This document shows positions 7,008-16,385 of a stretch of DNA of 47,190 nt, piece after piece (positions within the stretch are counted from its first letter, which is position 1; every line of letters starts with the position of its first letter). The stretch is from contig JAJYPY010000005.1 in the NCBI GenBank assembly GCA_021794995.1, forward strand, positions 1 to 47,190. The letters are read 5' to 3'. The notes below the pieces were generated by a model, which did not search any database, was not told the origin of the DNA, and saw nothing but the letters and a program-made list of their open reading frames with translations. Both the position numbers and the translations under genes were made by a program. The DNA is from Actinomycetes bacterium (GTDB lineage Bacteria; Actinomycetota; Acidimicrobiia; Acidimicrobiales; RAAP-2).

Positions 7008-10000
7008 GTGACGACGCCGGGTGGCCACCAGCGCACGGCGATCCACCGGGTACGCGTCGCGCTCCTCGTCTCGGGCCTGCGCTGGCGGGCACGCAGCTCG
7101 CTCGCGATGTTCGCGGTCGCGGTCTTCGCCACCGGTGCGGCGGCTTTCGGCCCGATCTACCTCCACAGCACCGACCAGCTCGTGCTGCACAACACCCTCG
7201 CGGCGGCCGCGCCCGGCAATACGGGGCTCACGATCCGTCCGACGAACGGGCACGGATCTGCCACGTCGCTCGCGGCGTACGCACGAACCGTGCCCGAACC
7301 CGGGGGACGGACGAGATGGTGGGGCACGCCGATCCTCACCCAGAGCGCGGGCTTCCTGACGGTGCCGCGCGTCGCTGTGAAGCCATCCGCCGCGTCGAGC
7401 GCGCAGCCGCTCGCACCGCTCAGCGCGGCACCCGGTCCTGCCTCTGCGGCGGACCCGATCCAGACACGGGCGCGGATCTGGACCGTCAAGATCCCCAAGC
7501 TCCCCTACCGCGGGACACGCCCGTTCGTCGGATCCCTCGTCGCTCGCACCGGGGTCTGCAAGCACCTCGACATCGTGGACGGCACGTGTCCCAAGGGCGA
7601 CGGCGTCGTCGTCAGCACGCGCACCGCCCAGACGCTCGGGCTGTCTCTCGGCGGCACGCTCCGTGTCGTCTTCATCCGGACCACCGGCACGGTGGTGACA
7701 CTTCCGATCGTCGGCGTCTACATCCCCGGCCGCCCCTTCGCCCCCTACTGGTGGGACCAGAACTTCTTCGGTTTCGGTTCGTTCGCGCTCGGTGCGACAA
7801 GCCTCACAAACATCGACTCGGTGTTCGCAACGCCAGCCGGCATCCACGCGTGGGCGCCCGCCGGCAAGATCACGGTGATGGCGCAGGTGCCCTACCGAAA
7901 GGGCACGCTCACCGTCGATGCCGTGCACCAGCTCGAGTCCGACCTCTTTGCGTTCGAGTCGAGCTCGCTTCGAGATCACGGGCTGCGCGTCAGCACCCCG
8001 CTCGTCGCCTTGCTCGGGCGTGCTGCGTCGGTAGAGCACGCCGCCGCCACGGTCGTCGACATCGCCGGTCTCGAGCTCGTCCTGCTCGGCATCCTGGTCC
8101 TCTACTTCGTGGCGAGCCGCACCGCCGCCGAACGTGAACCGGATGTGCGCGTCGCGGAGCTGCGCGGCTTCGGGTCGCGCAGCACGATCGCCGTCGCGCT
8201 CGCTGAGCCCGTGACCATCGTGGCCGCCGCAGTGCCGATCGGCCTCCTCGGAGCATGGCTCGTCGCCGGCGCGTCAGCCACGACGATCTTCGGAGCGGGC
8301 ATCGGGGTGCCGCTGAACCCGCTCTCGGTCGCCACCGCCATCGCCGCGGGCGTCGTCGGCGTGGCCGCTGCGACCCTTGGCGCCCGCCGCTCGCTCGCCG
8401 GGGGCCTCAGCGCAGCAGCGGGCTCCTCTGCATCGGCGAACCGCTCGAGGTGGGCGTTCCTCGGTGACGCGGCGGTGGTCGGCGTGGCGGGGGCCGCCTT
8501 CTTCGAGCTCGTGGTCACCGGAGACTCGGGGGGCGGACCGTCGGGGGGCGACCCGCTTGCGGCGTTCGCACCCGGTCTCCTCGCCGTCGCACTGGGCGTC
8601 ATCGTGGCCCGTGCCCTCCCCTGGTTGCTGAGCACGACCCATCGCCGCACGGCGTTTTCTCGACGGATCGTCACTGCGCTGGCCACGCGCACGGTGGCAC
8701 GCCGGCGCGAGTACAGCACCCAGCTCGTCCTCGTGGCACTCGCCGTCGCACTCACGACCTTCGCCGTGAGCGGGTGGGTCGTCGCGGCGCGCAACCGCGA
8801 CCAACGGGCCGCGATCGGAGTGGGCGCGGTGAAGGTACTCACGGTCTCCGTCCGACAGGGCACGACATTCCTGCACGCCGTGAGGGCTGCGGATCCCTCG
8901 GGGCGGCACGCGATGGCCGTGGTCGTCGAGCGCGCGAGCGACGGGACCACGCTCGCCGTGGACGCGCGCCGACTCGCGAAGATCGCCACATGGCCCGCCG
9001 ACCTGGGACTGCCGGCAGCACAGGCGGCCCGCCGACTGCAGCCTGCGCATCTCGCCCCGCCGGTCCGCGTCACCGGCACCGCCATCTCGGCGAACATCGA
9101 CGTCGCCGGCAGCGCCCAGCCGCCGCCACGCCTCGCGGTGGACGTCTACGACACCGATACACAGTTCTCCTCGCGCGTCGTCCTCGGTCCGCTGCGTCCG
9201 GGAGCCCACCGCTACACCGGTCGGCTCTTCGCGGACTGTCCGGGAGGGTGCCGACTGCTCGATCTCGCCGTCACATGGTCGCCGCCCACCTCGGCCGCGA
9301 GCACGACCGCACCCGGGCCGTCCATGACGATCGACGTCACGTCCCTTTCCGAGCGAACGGCCGGTGGCCGCTGGACGAGGCTGCATGCCGGACTCGCCGA
9401 TCCACACCGGTGGCGCGCCTTGACTGGCGTCATGCACCTGCACCAGACGGGGGCAGGTCTCGCCGCGCGCTTTACGCTGAACCGATTCGGCACACCTGTC
9501 ACGATCGGGCCGGCCGACGTGCCCAAGGCGCTACCGGTCGTCGTGACGCCGTTGTCGGCCTCGACAGCTTCGGGACACGGCGGTCCGCTCGTCGTGGGGC
9601 TCGACGGGAGCACGTTGCCCGGGCACACGGTGGGGACGGTGCCGTTCCTGCCCGGCGTCGGCGCCCACGCCGTCCTCACCGATCTGGCCGTGGCCGAGCG
9701 CTACCTCTTCACACGATTCGCTGGGGCAACGACCCAGGTCTGGCTCTCCCGCACAGCACCTTCCTCGATCATCGCCGCGCTGCGCGCCCATGGGGTGCGG
9801 GTCGTCGGGACTGCCACCGCGGCCGCCGCCATCGCCTCCCTCTCCCACAGCGGGCTGACCCTCGCCTACCTCCTGTACCTCGTGGCGGCCATCGCTGCGG
9901 GGCTCCTCGTCGTCGCGGCCACCGCGTTCGCGCTTTCCTCTGCAGCCAGGCGCCGCCAGTGGGAGCTGGCCGCGTTGCGAGCGGTCGGGGTGGACTCGCG

Positions 10001-10283
10001 CGCGCTGCGCCGTGCGGTCCGCGCCGAGCAGGGGATCGTCCTCGGAGCGGGGATCTTGACGGGGCTCGGCGCCGGTATCACCGCTGCCGCCGTGGCGCTG
10101 CGATCCGTGCCCGAATTCGTCCAACGGGCCCCCGGGCCGCCGCTCCAGCTCGGCTTGCCCGTGATCGACCTCGTCGTGACGATCGGTGCCGTTGTCGCCG
10201 CCCTCGCAATCACCGTCTTCATCAGCACGTCGGTCATGGTGCACGGGGCGTCGGTCGAGCGGCTCGCCGGTGGCACGTCGTGA
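7008..10283 (+). CDS. Large FtsX-type ABC exporter permease, two FtsX units in one chain
   Basis: This 1091-residue permease has a first membrane helix (about 28-50, after WRARSSLAMF) and a large outer domain (about 50-345). Two blocks of FtsX-like helices (about 350-560) include AELRGFGSRSTIA, the usual cytoplasmic coupling motif. A new helix follows RRREYSTQL (about 572), then a second outer domain (about 600-945) and final helices (about 948-1080) with WELAALRAVG, the second coupling motif. It therefore equals two MacB/LolC-like subunits fused. The start is GTG 7008 with a good Shine-Dalgarno, and the stop overlaps the next gene (GTGA). Such type VII transporters move lipids, lipoproteins or peptides, or transmit force; the substrate here is unknown. 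Confidence 0.9.
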   Translation: MTTPGGHQRTAIHRVRVALLVSGLRWRARSSLAMFAVAVFATGAAAFGPIYLHSTDQLVLHNTLAAAAPGNTGLTIRPTNGHGSATSLAAYARTVPEPGGRTRWWGTPILTQSAGFLTVPRVAVKPSAASSAQPLAPLSAAPGPASAADPIQTRARIWTVKIPKLPYRGTRPFVGSLVARTGVCKHLDIVDGTCPKGDGVVVSTRTAQTLGLSLGGTLRVVFIRTTGTVVTLPIVGVYIPGRPFAPYWWDQNFFGFGSFALGATSLTNIDSVFATPAGIHAWAPAGKITVMAQVPYRKGTLTVDAVHQLESDLFAFESSSLRDHGLRVSTPLVALLGRAASVEHAAATVVDIAGLELVLLGILVLYFVASRTAAEREPDVRVAELRGFGSRSTIAVALAEPVTIVAAAVPIGLLGAWLVAGASATTIFGAGIGVPLNPLSVATAIAAGVVGVAAATLGARRSLAGGLSAAAGSSASANRSRWAFLGDAAVVGVAGAAFFELVVTGDSGGGPSGGDPLAAFAPGLLAVALGVIVARALPWLLSTTHRRTAFSRRIVTALATRTVARRREYSTQLVLVALAVALTTFAVSGWVVAARNRDQRAAIGVGAVKVLTVSVRQGTTFLHAVRAADPSGRHAMAVVVERASDGTTLAVDARRLAKIATWPADLGLPAAQAARRLQPAHLAPPVRVTGTAISANIDVAGSAQPPPRLAVDVYDTDTQFSSRVVLGPLRPGAHRYTGRLFADCPGGCRLLDLAVTWSPPTSAASTTAPGPSMTIDVTSLSERTAGGRWTRLHAGLADPHRWRALTGVMHLHQTGAGLAARFTLNRFGTPVTIGPADVPKALPVVVTPLSASTASGHGGPLVVGLDGSTLPGHTVGTVPFLPGVGAHAVLTDLAVAERYLFTRFAGATTQVWLSRTAPSSIIAALRAHGVRVVGTATAAAAIASLSHSGLTLAYLLYLVAAIAAGLLVVAATAFALSSAARRRQWELAALRAVGVDSRALRRAVRAEQGIVLGAGILTGLGAGITAAAVALRSVPEFVQRAPGPPLQLGLPVIDLVVTIGAVVAALAITVFISTSVMVHGASVERLAGGTS

Positions 10284-11203
10284 ACGCACGCACGAGTGAG
10301 GGGTCCCTAGCCGGCCCGGCAGCAGGGGGCGGCACACGGCCGGCGCAGGGTGGGCACCCCGGAGGTCGCGGCGGGGTCGCGGTGCACCTGATCGGTGTCG
10401 TGCACCTCTACCGCCAGTCGGGGGAGGACATCGTCGGGCTCCGAGGTGTCGACCTCGACGTCGAAGCCGGCGAGATGCTGGCCCTCCTCGGACCCTCCGG
10501 TATGGGCAAGACCACCGTGCTTCGGCTCATCGCCGGCGTCATGACTGCGTCGGCGGGGATCGTGCGCGTAGGCGACGTCGATCTCCGCAAGCTGCGCCCG
10601 TCCGATCGGCGACGGATGCGGGCAGGTGAGATCGGCTACATCGTGCAAGGGGCGTCGGCCAATGTGCTTCCGTTTGCCACCACGCTGGAGAACCTGTGGT
10701 TCGCACAGCACGGTGCCCGCACCCAGGGACGGGTTCCGCCCTGGCAGCCTCACGACCTCCTCAGCCTCTTGGACCTGCGCGAGCTCGCCCACGTTCGGAT
10801 CGCAGAGATGCCCCGGGGCGTCCAGCAATTGGTCGCGGTCGTGGCCGGGATGGCAGCCGGTCCACGGCTCCTGCTCGCGGACGAGCCGACGGCGCAGCTC
10901 ACAACGACCTCCGCCTTCAACGTGATGTACCTGCTGCGCCGGATCAGCGCCGAGCTCGGCACGACGGTCATCACGGTCACCCACGACCCGACGATGGCTG
11001 CGCTCCTCCCACGCGTCATCACGATCCGTGACGGCAGGGTAGGCGTCGACGCCATCCGGGGAGAAGAGTACGCAGTCGTGGACGGGTCCGGCTCGGTGCA
11101 ATTACCGCCAGACGTCTTGGAAGTGCTCCCACCGAACACGCGGGTACGCCTCCGACGTACCGGCGGAGGCGTCGAACTTCGCAACCCGGAGTGGGAGACA
11201 TGA
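10280..11203 (+). CDS. ABC ATPase 1 of the FtsX exporter: broken signature motif, AbrB-like tail
   Basis: This 307-residue LolD/MacB-like ATPase is coupled by GTGA to the permease. Walker A GPSGMGKTT is at 71-79, the Q-loop glutamine is in YIVQG, Walker B is LLLADE with Asp201 and Glu202, and the switch histidine is His235 (THDP). The signature motif, normally LSGGQ, reads MPRGVQQ (177-183), and the D-loop ALD reads AQL. A C-terminal extension (about 262-301) runs GSVQLPPDVLEVL, RVRLRR, GVELRNPE, closely resembling a SpoVT/AbrB swapped-hairpin unit. The N-terminal 34 residues are Gly/Ala-rich and may start later, at GTG 10381. The signature defect complements the defect in ATPase 2. Confidence 0.88.
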   Translation: MNARTSEGSLAGPAAGGGTRPAQGGHPGGRGGVAVHLIGVVHLYRQSGEDIVGLRGVDLDVEAGEMLALLGPSGMGKTTVLRLIAGVMTASAGIVRVGDVDLRKLRPSDRRRMRAGEIGYIVQGASANVLPFATTLENLWFAQHGARTQGRVPPWQPHDLLSLLDLRELAHVRIAEMPRGVQQLVAVVAGMAAGPRLLLADEPTAQLTTTSAFNVMYLLRRISAELGTTVITVTHDPTMAALLPRVITIRDGRVGVDAIRGEEYAVVDGSGSVQLPPDVLEVLPPNTRVRLRRTGGGVELRNPEWET

Positions 11204-11931
11204 CCGCTGAGTCCGGGGGCACCCGCGTCGTGGTGGAGCACGCGCAGCTCGTTCTCGGGGGCCGCACGATCCTCGGTCACCTCGGAGGCGGGCAATCCAC
11301 CGACCCGGGCGAGGGCATCAATCTCACCCTCGATGGCGGCGCCCCGGTGGCGCTCACGGGCCCGTCGGGCTCGGGAAAGACCGTCCTGTGCCTCGTCCTT
11401 GCGGGTGCGATGGCCGTCACGCGCGGTCGCGTGTGGATCGAAGGTCCGGGCGGCGCCGAGCTCGTCAACCAAGCGAGCTCCCGCACGGGCATGACGGGCC
11501 TCATTATGCAGACCCATGGACTCGTCGGCGGACTGACGGCAGAGGAGAACGTCGCGCTGCCGCTCCAGGCTCGCAACCTGCCGCGTGCCGACGCCATGCG
11601 GCGCACCATGGACGCCCTCGTCGGCGTGGGGTTGAGCAGGCACGCGGGCCGCCCGGTCGACGAGCTGTCCGGGGGAGAGCGCCAGCGCGTGGGCATCGCC
11701 CGCGGGCTTGCGGGGGACCCCCTCGTCCTCATCGCTGACGAGCCCACCGCGGAGCTCGACCCCGAGAACCGCGCACGGGTCCTCGCGCTCCTGATCGCCC
11801 ACGCACACCGAGGTCGCGTCGTCGTCGTCGCGTCCGACGACCCAGATGTCGTCGCCGCCTGCGGCCGGGTGGTCGTCCTCGACCGCGGCAACGTCTCCTC
11901 CGACCACGGTGCACAGATCGTCGCCGGCTGA
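11200..11931 (+). CDS. ABC ATPase 2 of the FtsX exporter: switch histidine missing
   Basis: This 243-residue LolD/MacB-like ATPase overlaps ATPase 1 by ATGA. Walker A GPSGSGKTV (54-62), an intact signature LSGGERQRV (from 156), Walker B LIADE (Asp180, Glu181) and D-loop AELD are present. The switch region reads VVASDDP (209-215) where relatives have VTHDP, so the histidine is replaced by Asp213. An aromatic A-loop residue is not apparent, and about 15 extra residues precede Walker A. It probably pairs with ATPase 1 to give one working ATP site and one degenerate site. GTG 11191 is an alternative start. Confidence 0.88.
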   Translation: MTAESGGTRVVVEHAQLVLGGRTILGHLGGGQSTDPGEGINLTLDGGAPVALTGPSGSGKTVLCLVLAGAMAVTRGRVWIEGPGGAELVNQASSRTGMTGLIMQTHGLVGGLTAEENVALPLQARNLPRADAMRRTMDALVGVGLSRHAGRPVDELSGGERQRVGIARGLAGDPLVLIADEPTAELDPENRARVLALLIAHAHRGRVVVVASDDPDVVAACGRVVVLDRGNVSSDHGAQIVAG

Positions 11932-11961
11932 CGAACCGCCACCGGCGGCGGTTCGACGCAA

Positions 11962-12002
11962 GCGGAGCAGGCGGAGCAGGCGGAGCAGGCGGAGCAGGCG
12001 GA
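11962..12002. repeat. Tandem repeat, 4.5 x 9 bp (GCGGAGCAG)
   Basis: Perfect copies lie in the 101-base gap between ATPase 2 and the peptide-transport ATPase, just upstream of the TAGATT hexamer, so they occupy the expected -35 region of that promoter. Confidence 0.9.
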
Positions 12003-12019
12003 ATCGCACTGCTGCGGGC

Positions 12020-12025
12020 TAGATT
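12020..12025 (+). promoter_or_regulatory. -10-like element (TAGATT) for the peptide-transport ATPase
   Basis: TAGATT ends 7 nt before ATG 12033. No Shine-Dalgarno lies between, so the transcript is probably leaderless. Confidence 0.45.
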
Positions 12026-12032
12026 CTCCCTG

Positions 12033-14180
12033 ATGCCTCCCGTCCTGGAACTGAACGACCTGCGGACCGAATTCCACATGCGAACGGCAAACGTCGTCGC
12101 CGTCGACGGCGTTTCGCTCTCGGTGGCACAGGGGGAATCGGTCGGCATCGTCGGTGAGTCCGGATGTGGAAAGAGCACCACCGGTCTCTCCATCATGCGG
12201 CTTCTCCCGAGCAATGGCCATGTAAGTGGCGGGAACGTGATGCTCAACGGGCGGGACCTGGCGGCGCTCTCGGAGAAGGAGATGCGGCGCGTTCGGGGGA
12301 ACGAGGTCGCAATGATCCCCCAGGACCCGATGACCTCACTGAACCCGACCATGACGATCGGGCGGCAGATCGCAGAGGCCGTGCGCCTGCACCGTGACGT
12401 CACCAAGGAACAAGCGCGGGCGCGGGCTCTCGAAGTGCTGCAGCTCGTCGACATGCCACGGCCGGCAGAACGGCTCGACCAGTACGCGCACGAACTGTCG
12501 GGCGGGTTGCGTCAGCGTGTGATGATCGCCATGGCTCTCGCCTGCGACCCGACCCTGCTCATCGCCGACGAGCCGACGACCGCCCTCGACGTGACGATCC
12601 AGGCGCAGATCCTCGACCTCATCGATGACCTGCGCGAACGCCTGCGAATGGCGGTCATCCTCATCACCCACGACATGGGTGTCATCGCGGGCCGCACCGA
12701 CCGGGTCGTCGTGATGTACGCAGGAAAGATCGTGGAAGAGGCCGCGACCGAGACGCTCTTCACCAAGATGATGCATCCCTACACCGACGCGCTTCTCGCA
12801 TCGGTACCAAAGCTGGACGCGCACACGGGCGACCGGTTGATCAGCATTCCAGGGTTGCCGCCCGACCTCTCGAAACGCCACACGAATTGCCGGTTCAACC
12901 CTCGGTGCCAGTACGCGACCGACAAGTGCCGGGAGGTGGAGCCGCCCCTCGCCGAGACGTCCCAGGCAGAGCTGAACGGCCTTGGGACCCACCGTTTCGC
13001 CTGCTTCCATCCGGTCAACATCGAGCACCGCCCCGTCGCGGTGCAGGTCCGCAGCAACGCCGAGATCGAGGCACACACCGCCGCTCGCATCGCCGAACTC
13101 GCGTCCGAGCCAGAGCTGATCGCCGTGGAGCATCTGGTGAAGGAGTTCCCCGTCATGAAGGGGGGAGTGTTCCGCCACAAGGTCGGAACGGTCAAAGCGG
13201 TGTCCGACGTCACGTTCTCGATCAAAAAGGGGGAGGTCTTCGGGCTCGTCGGGGAGTCCGGCTGCGGCAAGACCACGGTCGGCAGGCTGGTCGTCGCCCT
13301 CGAGCGCTGTGGTGGCGGCAAGATCCGTTTCGAGGGGCGTGAGATCCAGGGCCTCCGAGGCAGCAAACTGCGAAAGGTCCGGCGCGACGTCCAGCTCATG
13401 TTCCAGGACCCCTACGCCTCGCTGGACCCTCGCATGCGCGTCGGCAGCATCGTCCGGGAGCCGCTCAAGGTGCAGCGCGTCGGCTCACGATCCGACCAAC
13501 TGAAGCGCGTCGCGCAGCTGATGGACGAGGTCGGGCTGAGCCGGACGTCGGTCGACAGGTACCCGCACGAGTTCTCCGGTGGCCAACGGCAACGGATCGG
13601 GCTCGCACGAGCGCTTGCGCTCGATCCGAAACTCATCGTGGCGGACGAGCCGGTCTCCGCGCTCGACGTGTCGATCCAGGCCCAGATCCTGAATCTCATC
13701 AAGGACCTCCAGACACGCCACGGACTGACCCTCATCCTGATCTCGCACGACCTCGCCGTCGTCCGCTACATGGCGGACACCATCGGCGTCATGTACCTCG
13801 GGAAGCTGGTGGAGTTCGGCCCCGCCAACGCGGTCTATGACCACCCCGCGCACCACTACACCAGGGGTTTGCTGGACGCCGTGCCGGAAGCCGATCCCGT
13901 GAAGTCCCGCCTGAAGGTCAGTGCCAAGGGGGTACGAGGAGAGCTCCCCTCGGCCGTCGACCCTCCGTCAGGTTGCCGGTTCCGGACCCGGTGCCCGCGC
14001 GCCGAAGAACGCTGCGCCGTCGAAGAGCCTCCGTGGATCGACTTCGGCAACGGACACCTGGGCCTCTGTCACTTTCCCCTCGAGGCGCCGGTGCGCATCC
14101 TTGCGTCGTCCTCGTCCTCGTCGCCGTCGTCATCGCCGCAGCTGCAATCCCCGCCGCCCCCAAAGACCGCGCCCGCATAG
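12033..14180 (+). CDS. Peptide/nickel-type ABC transporter, fused double ATPase (DppD-DppF)
   Basis: This 715-residue cytoplasmic protein joins two ATPases that are usually separate. Domain 1 (about 4-260) has Walker [10 protein letters not shown] (41-49), LSGGLRQRV and [12 protein letters not shown]. Domain 2 (about 363-615) has Walker [10 protein letters not shown] (407-415), [12 protein letters not shown] and [12 protein letters not shown]. Each is followed by an oligopeptide-type C-terminal segment with paired cysteines (CRFNPRC and CRFRTRC), the kind that may hold an iron-sulfur cluster in relatives. The last 25 residues are a Ser/Pro tail. The matching permeases and binding protein are on the opposite strand just downstream, a split arrangement. 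Exact substrate is unknown; peptides are most likely. Confidence 0.92.
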   Translation: MPPVLELNDLRTEFHMRTANVVAVDGVSLSVAQGESVGIVGESGCGKSTTGLSIMRLLPSNGHVSGGNVMLNGRDLAALSEKEMRRVRGNEVAMIPQDPMTSLNPTMTIGRQIAEAVRLHRDVTKEQARARALEVLQLVDMPRPAERLDQYAHELSGGLRQRVMIAMALACDPTLLIADEPTTALDVTIQAQILDLIDDLRERLRMAVILITHDMGVIAGRTDRVVVMYAGKIVEEAATETLFTKMMHPYTDALLASVPKLDAHTGDRLISIPGLPPDLSKRHTNCRFNPRCQYATDKCREVEPPLAETSQAELNGLGTHRFACFHPVNIEHRPVAVQVRSNAEIEAHTAARIAELASEPELIAVEHLVKEFPVMKGGVFRHKVGTVKAVSDVTFSIKKGEVFGLVGESGCGKTTVGRLVVALERCGGGKIRFEGREIQGLRGSKLRKVRRDVQLMFQDPYASLDPRMRVGSIVREPLKVQRVGSRSDQLKRVAQLMDEVGLSRTSVDRYPHEFSGGQRQRIGLARALALDPKLIVADEPVSALDVSIQAQILNLIKDLQTRHGLTLILISHDLAVVRYMADTIGVMYLGKLVEFGPANAVYDHPAHHYTRGLLDAVPEADPVKSRLKVSAKGVRGELPSAVDPPSGCRFRTRCPRAEERCAVEEPPWIDFGNGHLGLCHFPLEAPVRILASSSSSSPSSSPQLQSPPPPKTAPA

Positions 14181-14190
14181 GGAAGGCAAC

Positions 14191-14215
14191 GGGATCCCCC
14201 CGTGGGGAGGGTCCC
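14191..14215. terminator. Stem-loop between convergent transporter genes
   Basis: GGGATCCCCCC and GGGGAGGGTCCC pair around a GTG loop, with one mismatch and one G-U. It lies in the 45-base gap between the fused ATPase and the DppC-like permease and could end transcription from both sides. There is no T-tract. Confidence 0.5.
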
Positions 14216-14225
14216 GGCCGTGCCC

Positions 14226-15242
14226 TCAGCGGCGCTGGGTGCGGACCTCGAGAGAGTCGCGAAGTGCATCCCCGATGAAGTTGAACGCGACGACCACCAG
14301 CACGATGCAGATCCCGACCGGGTAGATCTCCCACCACCATCCGTTCGCAGCGGCGTCCACGGCATTGGAGAGCATGGTGCCCCAGTCGGTCTGCGGCGCC
14401 GGGACGCCAAAGCCCAGGAAGCCGAGCGCGGCCAGGAGGAGAATGGATGTCGCCACCTGGAACGTCGCGAACACGACGATCGTGCCGATCGCGTTCGGGA
14501 TGATGTGGCGGCCGATGATCCTCGGACCCCGGCCGCCCATCGCCCGGACCGCTTGGACATACTCGCGGGTCCGCAGCGAGAGGGTCTCGCCGCGGACGAG
14601 ACGGGCGGGGATGAGCCAGCTGATGCCCGCAATGACGAGGATGAGCAGCGGCTCGGAACTGTGGAAGATCGTCACCAGGGCGATCAGGAGGAAGAGCGCC
14701 GGGATCGACAGCACGATGTCGACGACGCGCATCAAGAACGCGTCGAGCCACCGGCCGAAGAACCCTGCGATCGCTCCGTAGACCACACCGACGACGGTCG
14801 CCACGAGCGCGGAGAGCAGCCCGACGGTGAGCGACACCTGCCCGCCGTACATGATGCGTCCGAGCACGTCGAAGCCGGTGTTTGTGGTGCCCAGAGGATG
14901 CCCTGTGGCACCGGGCGGCCCGTTCTCGATGTTCAGAAGGACGGCCTGCTGGTTCACCTGCTGGGTGTGGTACACGAGCGGACCGACCCAGCAGAAGAGG
15001 ATCATCAAGACGATGAACGCAAGGCTGACGACGGCCAGCTTGTGCTCCAAGAAGACCCGGGCGATCTGGCGAGCGATGCCACCGGTGGTTTGCGCCTCTC
15101 CACCCTCGGGAGCTGCCGGCTGCTCCGCCGCCGTTGCGGCTTCCTCTGGGACGACGAGCTCCCCGAAGCCGAGTGCGACGGGAGCCTCGGTCGCGCTCAC
15201 GCCGAATGCGGGTGTCTCCCGGGACTCGTCTGCGCTTGTCAA
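14226..15242 (-). CDS. Peptide ABC transporter permease (DppC/OppC-like)
   Basis: This 338-residue inner-membrane subunit has an Ala/Glu-rich N-terminus of about 60 residues before the first helix (LAVVSLAFIVLMILFCWVG). An outer loop, five more helices and the EAA coupling motif EYVQAVRAMGG (IIGRHIIPN follows) complete it. It pairs with the DppB-like subunit. The TTG at 15242 overlaps the upstream stop as TTGA, fitting the coupling used throughout this window; no ATG gives a full-length N-terminus. The polar N-terminal extension is longer than in E. coli DppC. Confidence 0.9.
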   Translation of the reverse strand: MTSADESRETPAFGVSATEAPVALGFGELVVPEEAATAAEQPAAPEGGEAQTTGGIARQIARVFLEHKLAVVSLAFIVLMILFCWVGPLVYHTQQVNQQAVLLNIENGPPGATGHPLGTTNTGFDVLGRIMYGGQVSLTVGLLSALVATVVGVVYGAIAGFFGRWLDAFLMRVVDIVLSIPALFLLIALVTIFHSSEPLLILVIAGISWLIPARLVRGETLSLRTREYVQAVRAMGGRGPRIIGRHIIPNAIGTIVVFATFQVATSILLLAALGFLGFGVPAPQTDWGTMLSNAVDAAANGWWWEIYPVGICIVLVVVAFNFIGDALRDSLEVRTQRR

Positions 15243-16195
15243 AACGATCCCCCGTAGCGGATCCTGGGGTCGACAAGGACGTAGAGAATGTCAGCCAGCA
15301 GCGATCCGATGACGGTCGCCACGGTGATGACCAGCGTGGTGCCGAGCACGATGGGAATATCGGTGTTCTCGGCCGCTTGCACGGTGAGCAACCCCATGCC
15401 TGGGTAGTTGAACACCGACTCGACGATCACGGCGCCGCTCACGATGCCCGGCAGGGAGAGCCCGAGCAGCGTGATGATCGGGATCAGGGCGTTGCGCAGC
15501 GCGTGGCCATAGAGCACCCGGCGATTGCTCGCGCCTTTCGCTTTGGCGGTCCGGATGTAGTCCTCGGCCATCGCATCGAGGAGGGAAGAGCGCATGTAGC
15601 GGCTGAACGCCGCGATGGTGAGCGCTGCGAGCGTGAGGACGGGCATGATGAATGCCTTCGGGTCGGTCCACACGGCGAACGGCGAGGCGTCCGACGGGGG
15701 CGACACGGGGAGCAGCCGCGCATCGAACGAGAGCCAGATGATGAGCAGCGTCCCGAGGAAGAACGCCGGCATGGCGTAGAGCACGAAGGCGACGCCGGTC
15801 AGCGCGTAGTCACTCGCCCTCCCCTTGCGGACCACCTGGACGACGCCGAGCGGGATCGCGATCGCGAGCGCGAGGACGACGGAGGTCCCCACCAGCACGA
15901 GGGTCTTGGGGAGCCTGTGCTGGATGACCGCCCACACCGGCTGGGTGAACTTGTACGAGTAGCCCAGCTTGAGCTGCGGGAGGCCGATCAGGTAATGCCA
16001 GAACTGCACCCAGAGGGGCTGTGTGAGCCCGTTCACCCGGTTGAACTCCCGGATGGTGAGCGGCGTCGCCTTGGGCCCGAGGACCGCGCGCGCCTCGCCA
16101 CCCGGGATCATCCGGGAGAGCAGGAACACGATGAGCACGACGCCGAGCACCACGATGATCGCCTGGAGGAACCGGCGAAGAAGGTATCCGACCAT
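15239..16195 (-). CDS. Peptide ABC transporter permease (DppB/OppB-like)
   Basis: This 318-residue membrane subunit starts MVGYLLRRFLQAIIV, the classical DppB N-terminal helix followed by RMIPGG. The EAA coupling motif is DYIRTAKAKGA, with ALRNALIPIIT after it. About six helices are visible. It should form the channel with the DppC-like subunit encoded 4 bases overlapping downstream. It lies 190 bases after the binding-protein gene, behind a strong hairpin, which probably lowers its expression relative to that gene. Confidence 0.92.
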   Translation of the reverse strand: MVGYLLRRFLQAIIVVLGVVLIVFLLSRMIPGGEARAVLGPKATPLTIREFNRVNGLTQPLWVQFWHYLIGLPQLKLGYSYKFTQPVWAVIQHRLPKTLVLVGTSVVLALAIAIPLGVVQVVRKGRASDYALTGVAFVLYAMPAFFLGTLLIIWLSFDARLLPVSPPSDASPFAVWTDPKAFIMPVLTLAALTIAAFSRYMRSSLLDAMAEDYIRTAKAKGASNRRVLYGHALRNALIPIITLLGLSLPGIVSGAVIVESVFNYPGMGLLTVQAAENTDIPIVLGTTLVITVATVIGSLLADILYVLVDPRIRYGGSF

Positions 16196-16205
16196 CGTCT
16201 CTACT

Positions 16206-16237
16206 TTGCCACTCTCAAGACGTTGCCACTCTCAAGA
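16206..16237. repeat. Direct repeat before dppB-like gene (TTGCCACTCTCAAGA, 17-bp offset)
   Basis: Two identical 15-base copies, starting at 16206 and 16223, lie 10-42 nt upstream of the permease start. They could be a regulator site or a simple duplication. Confidence 0.8.
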
Positions 16238-16294
16238 AGGGGGCGGAATGGGGGTGATCGTTGGAAGATCGAGCAGTCCCAGAGCCGGCCCACG

Positions 16295-16342
16295 GGCGGC
16301 CCGGGCCTGCTCCCCGGTGAACGGGTGCATGCCCGGGCCGCC
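16295..16342 (-). terminator. Intercistronic hairpin, 12-bp perfect stem
   Basis: GGCGGCCCGGGC (16295-16306) and GCCCGGGCCGCC (16331-16342) are exact reverse complements around a 24-base loop. The hairpin lies after the binding-protein stop and before the permeases. Such structures usually stabilise the binding-protein mRNA or partly stop transcription, giving more binding protein than permease. No T-tract is present. Confidence 0.6.
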
Positions 16343-16385
16343 TGACGGGACCGCTAGAGCTTCGCTAGGGGACCAGCTCGGCCCT

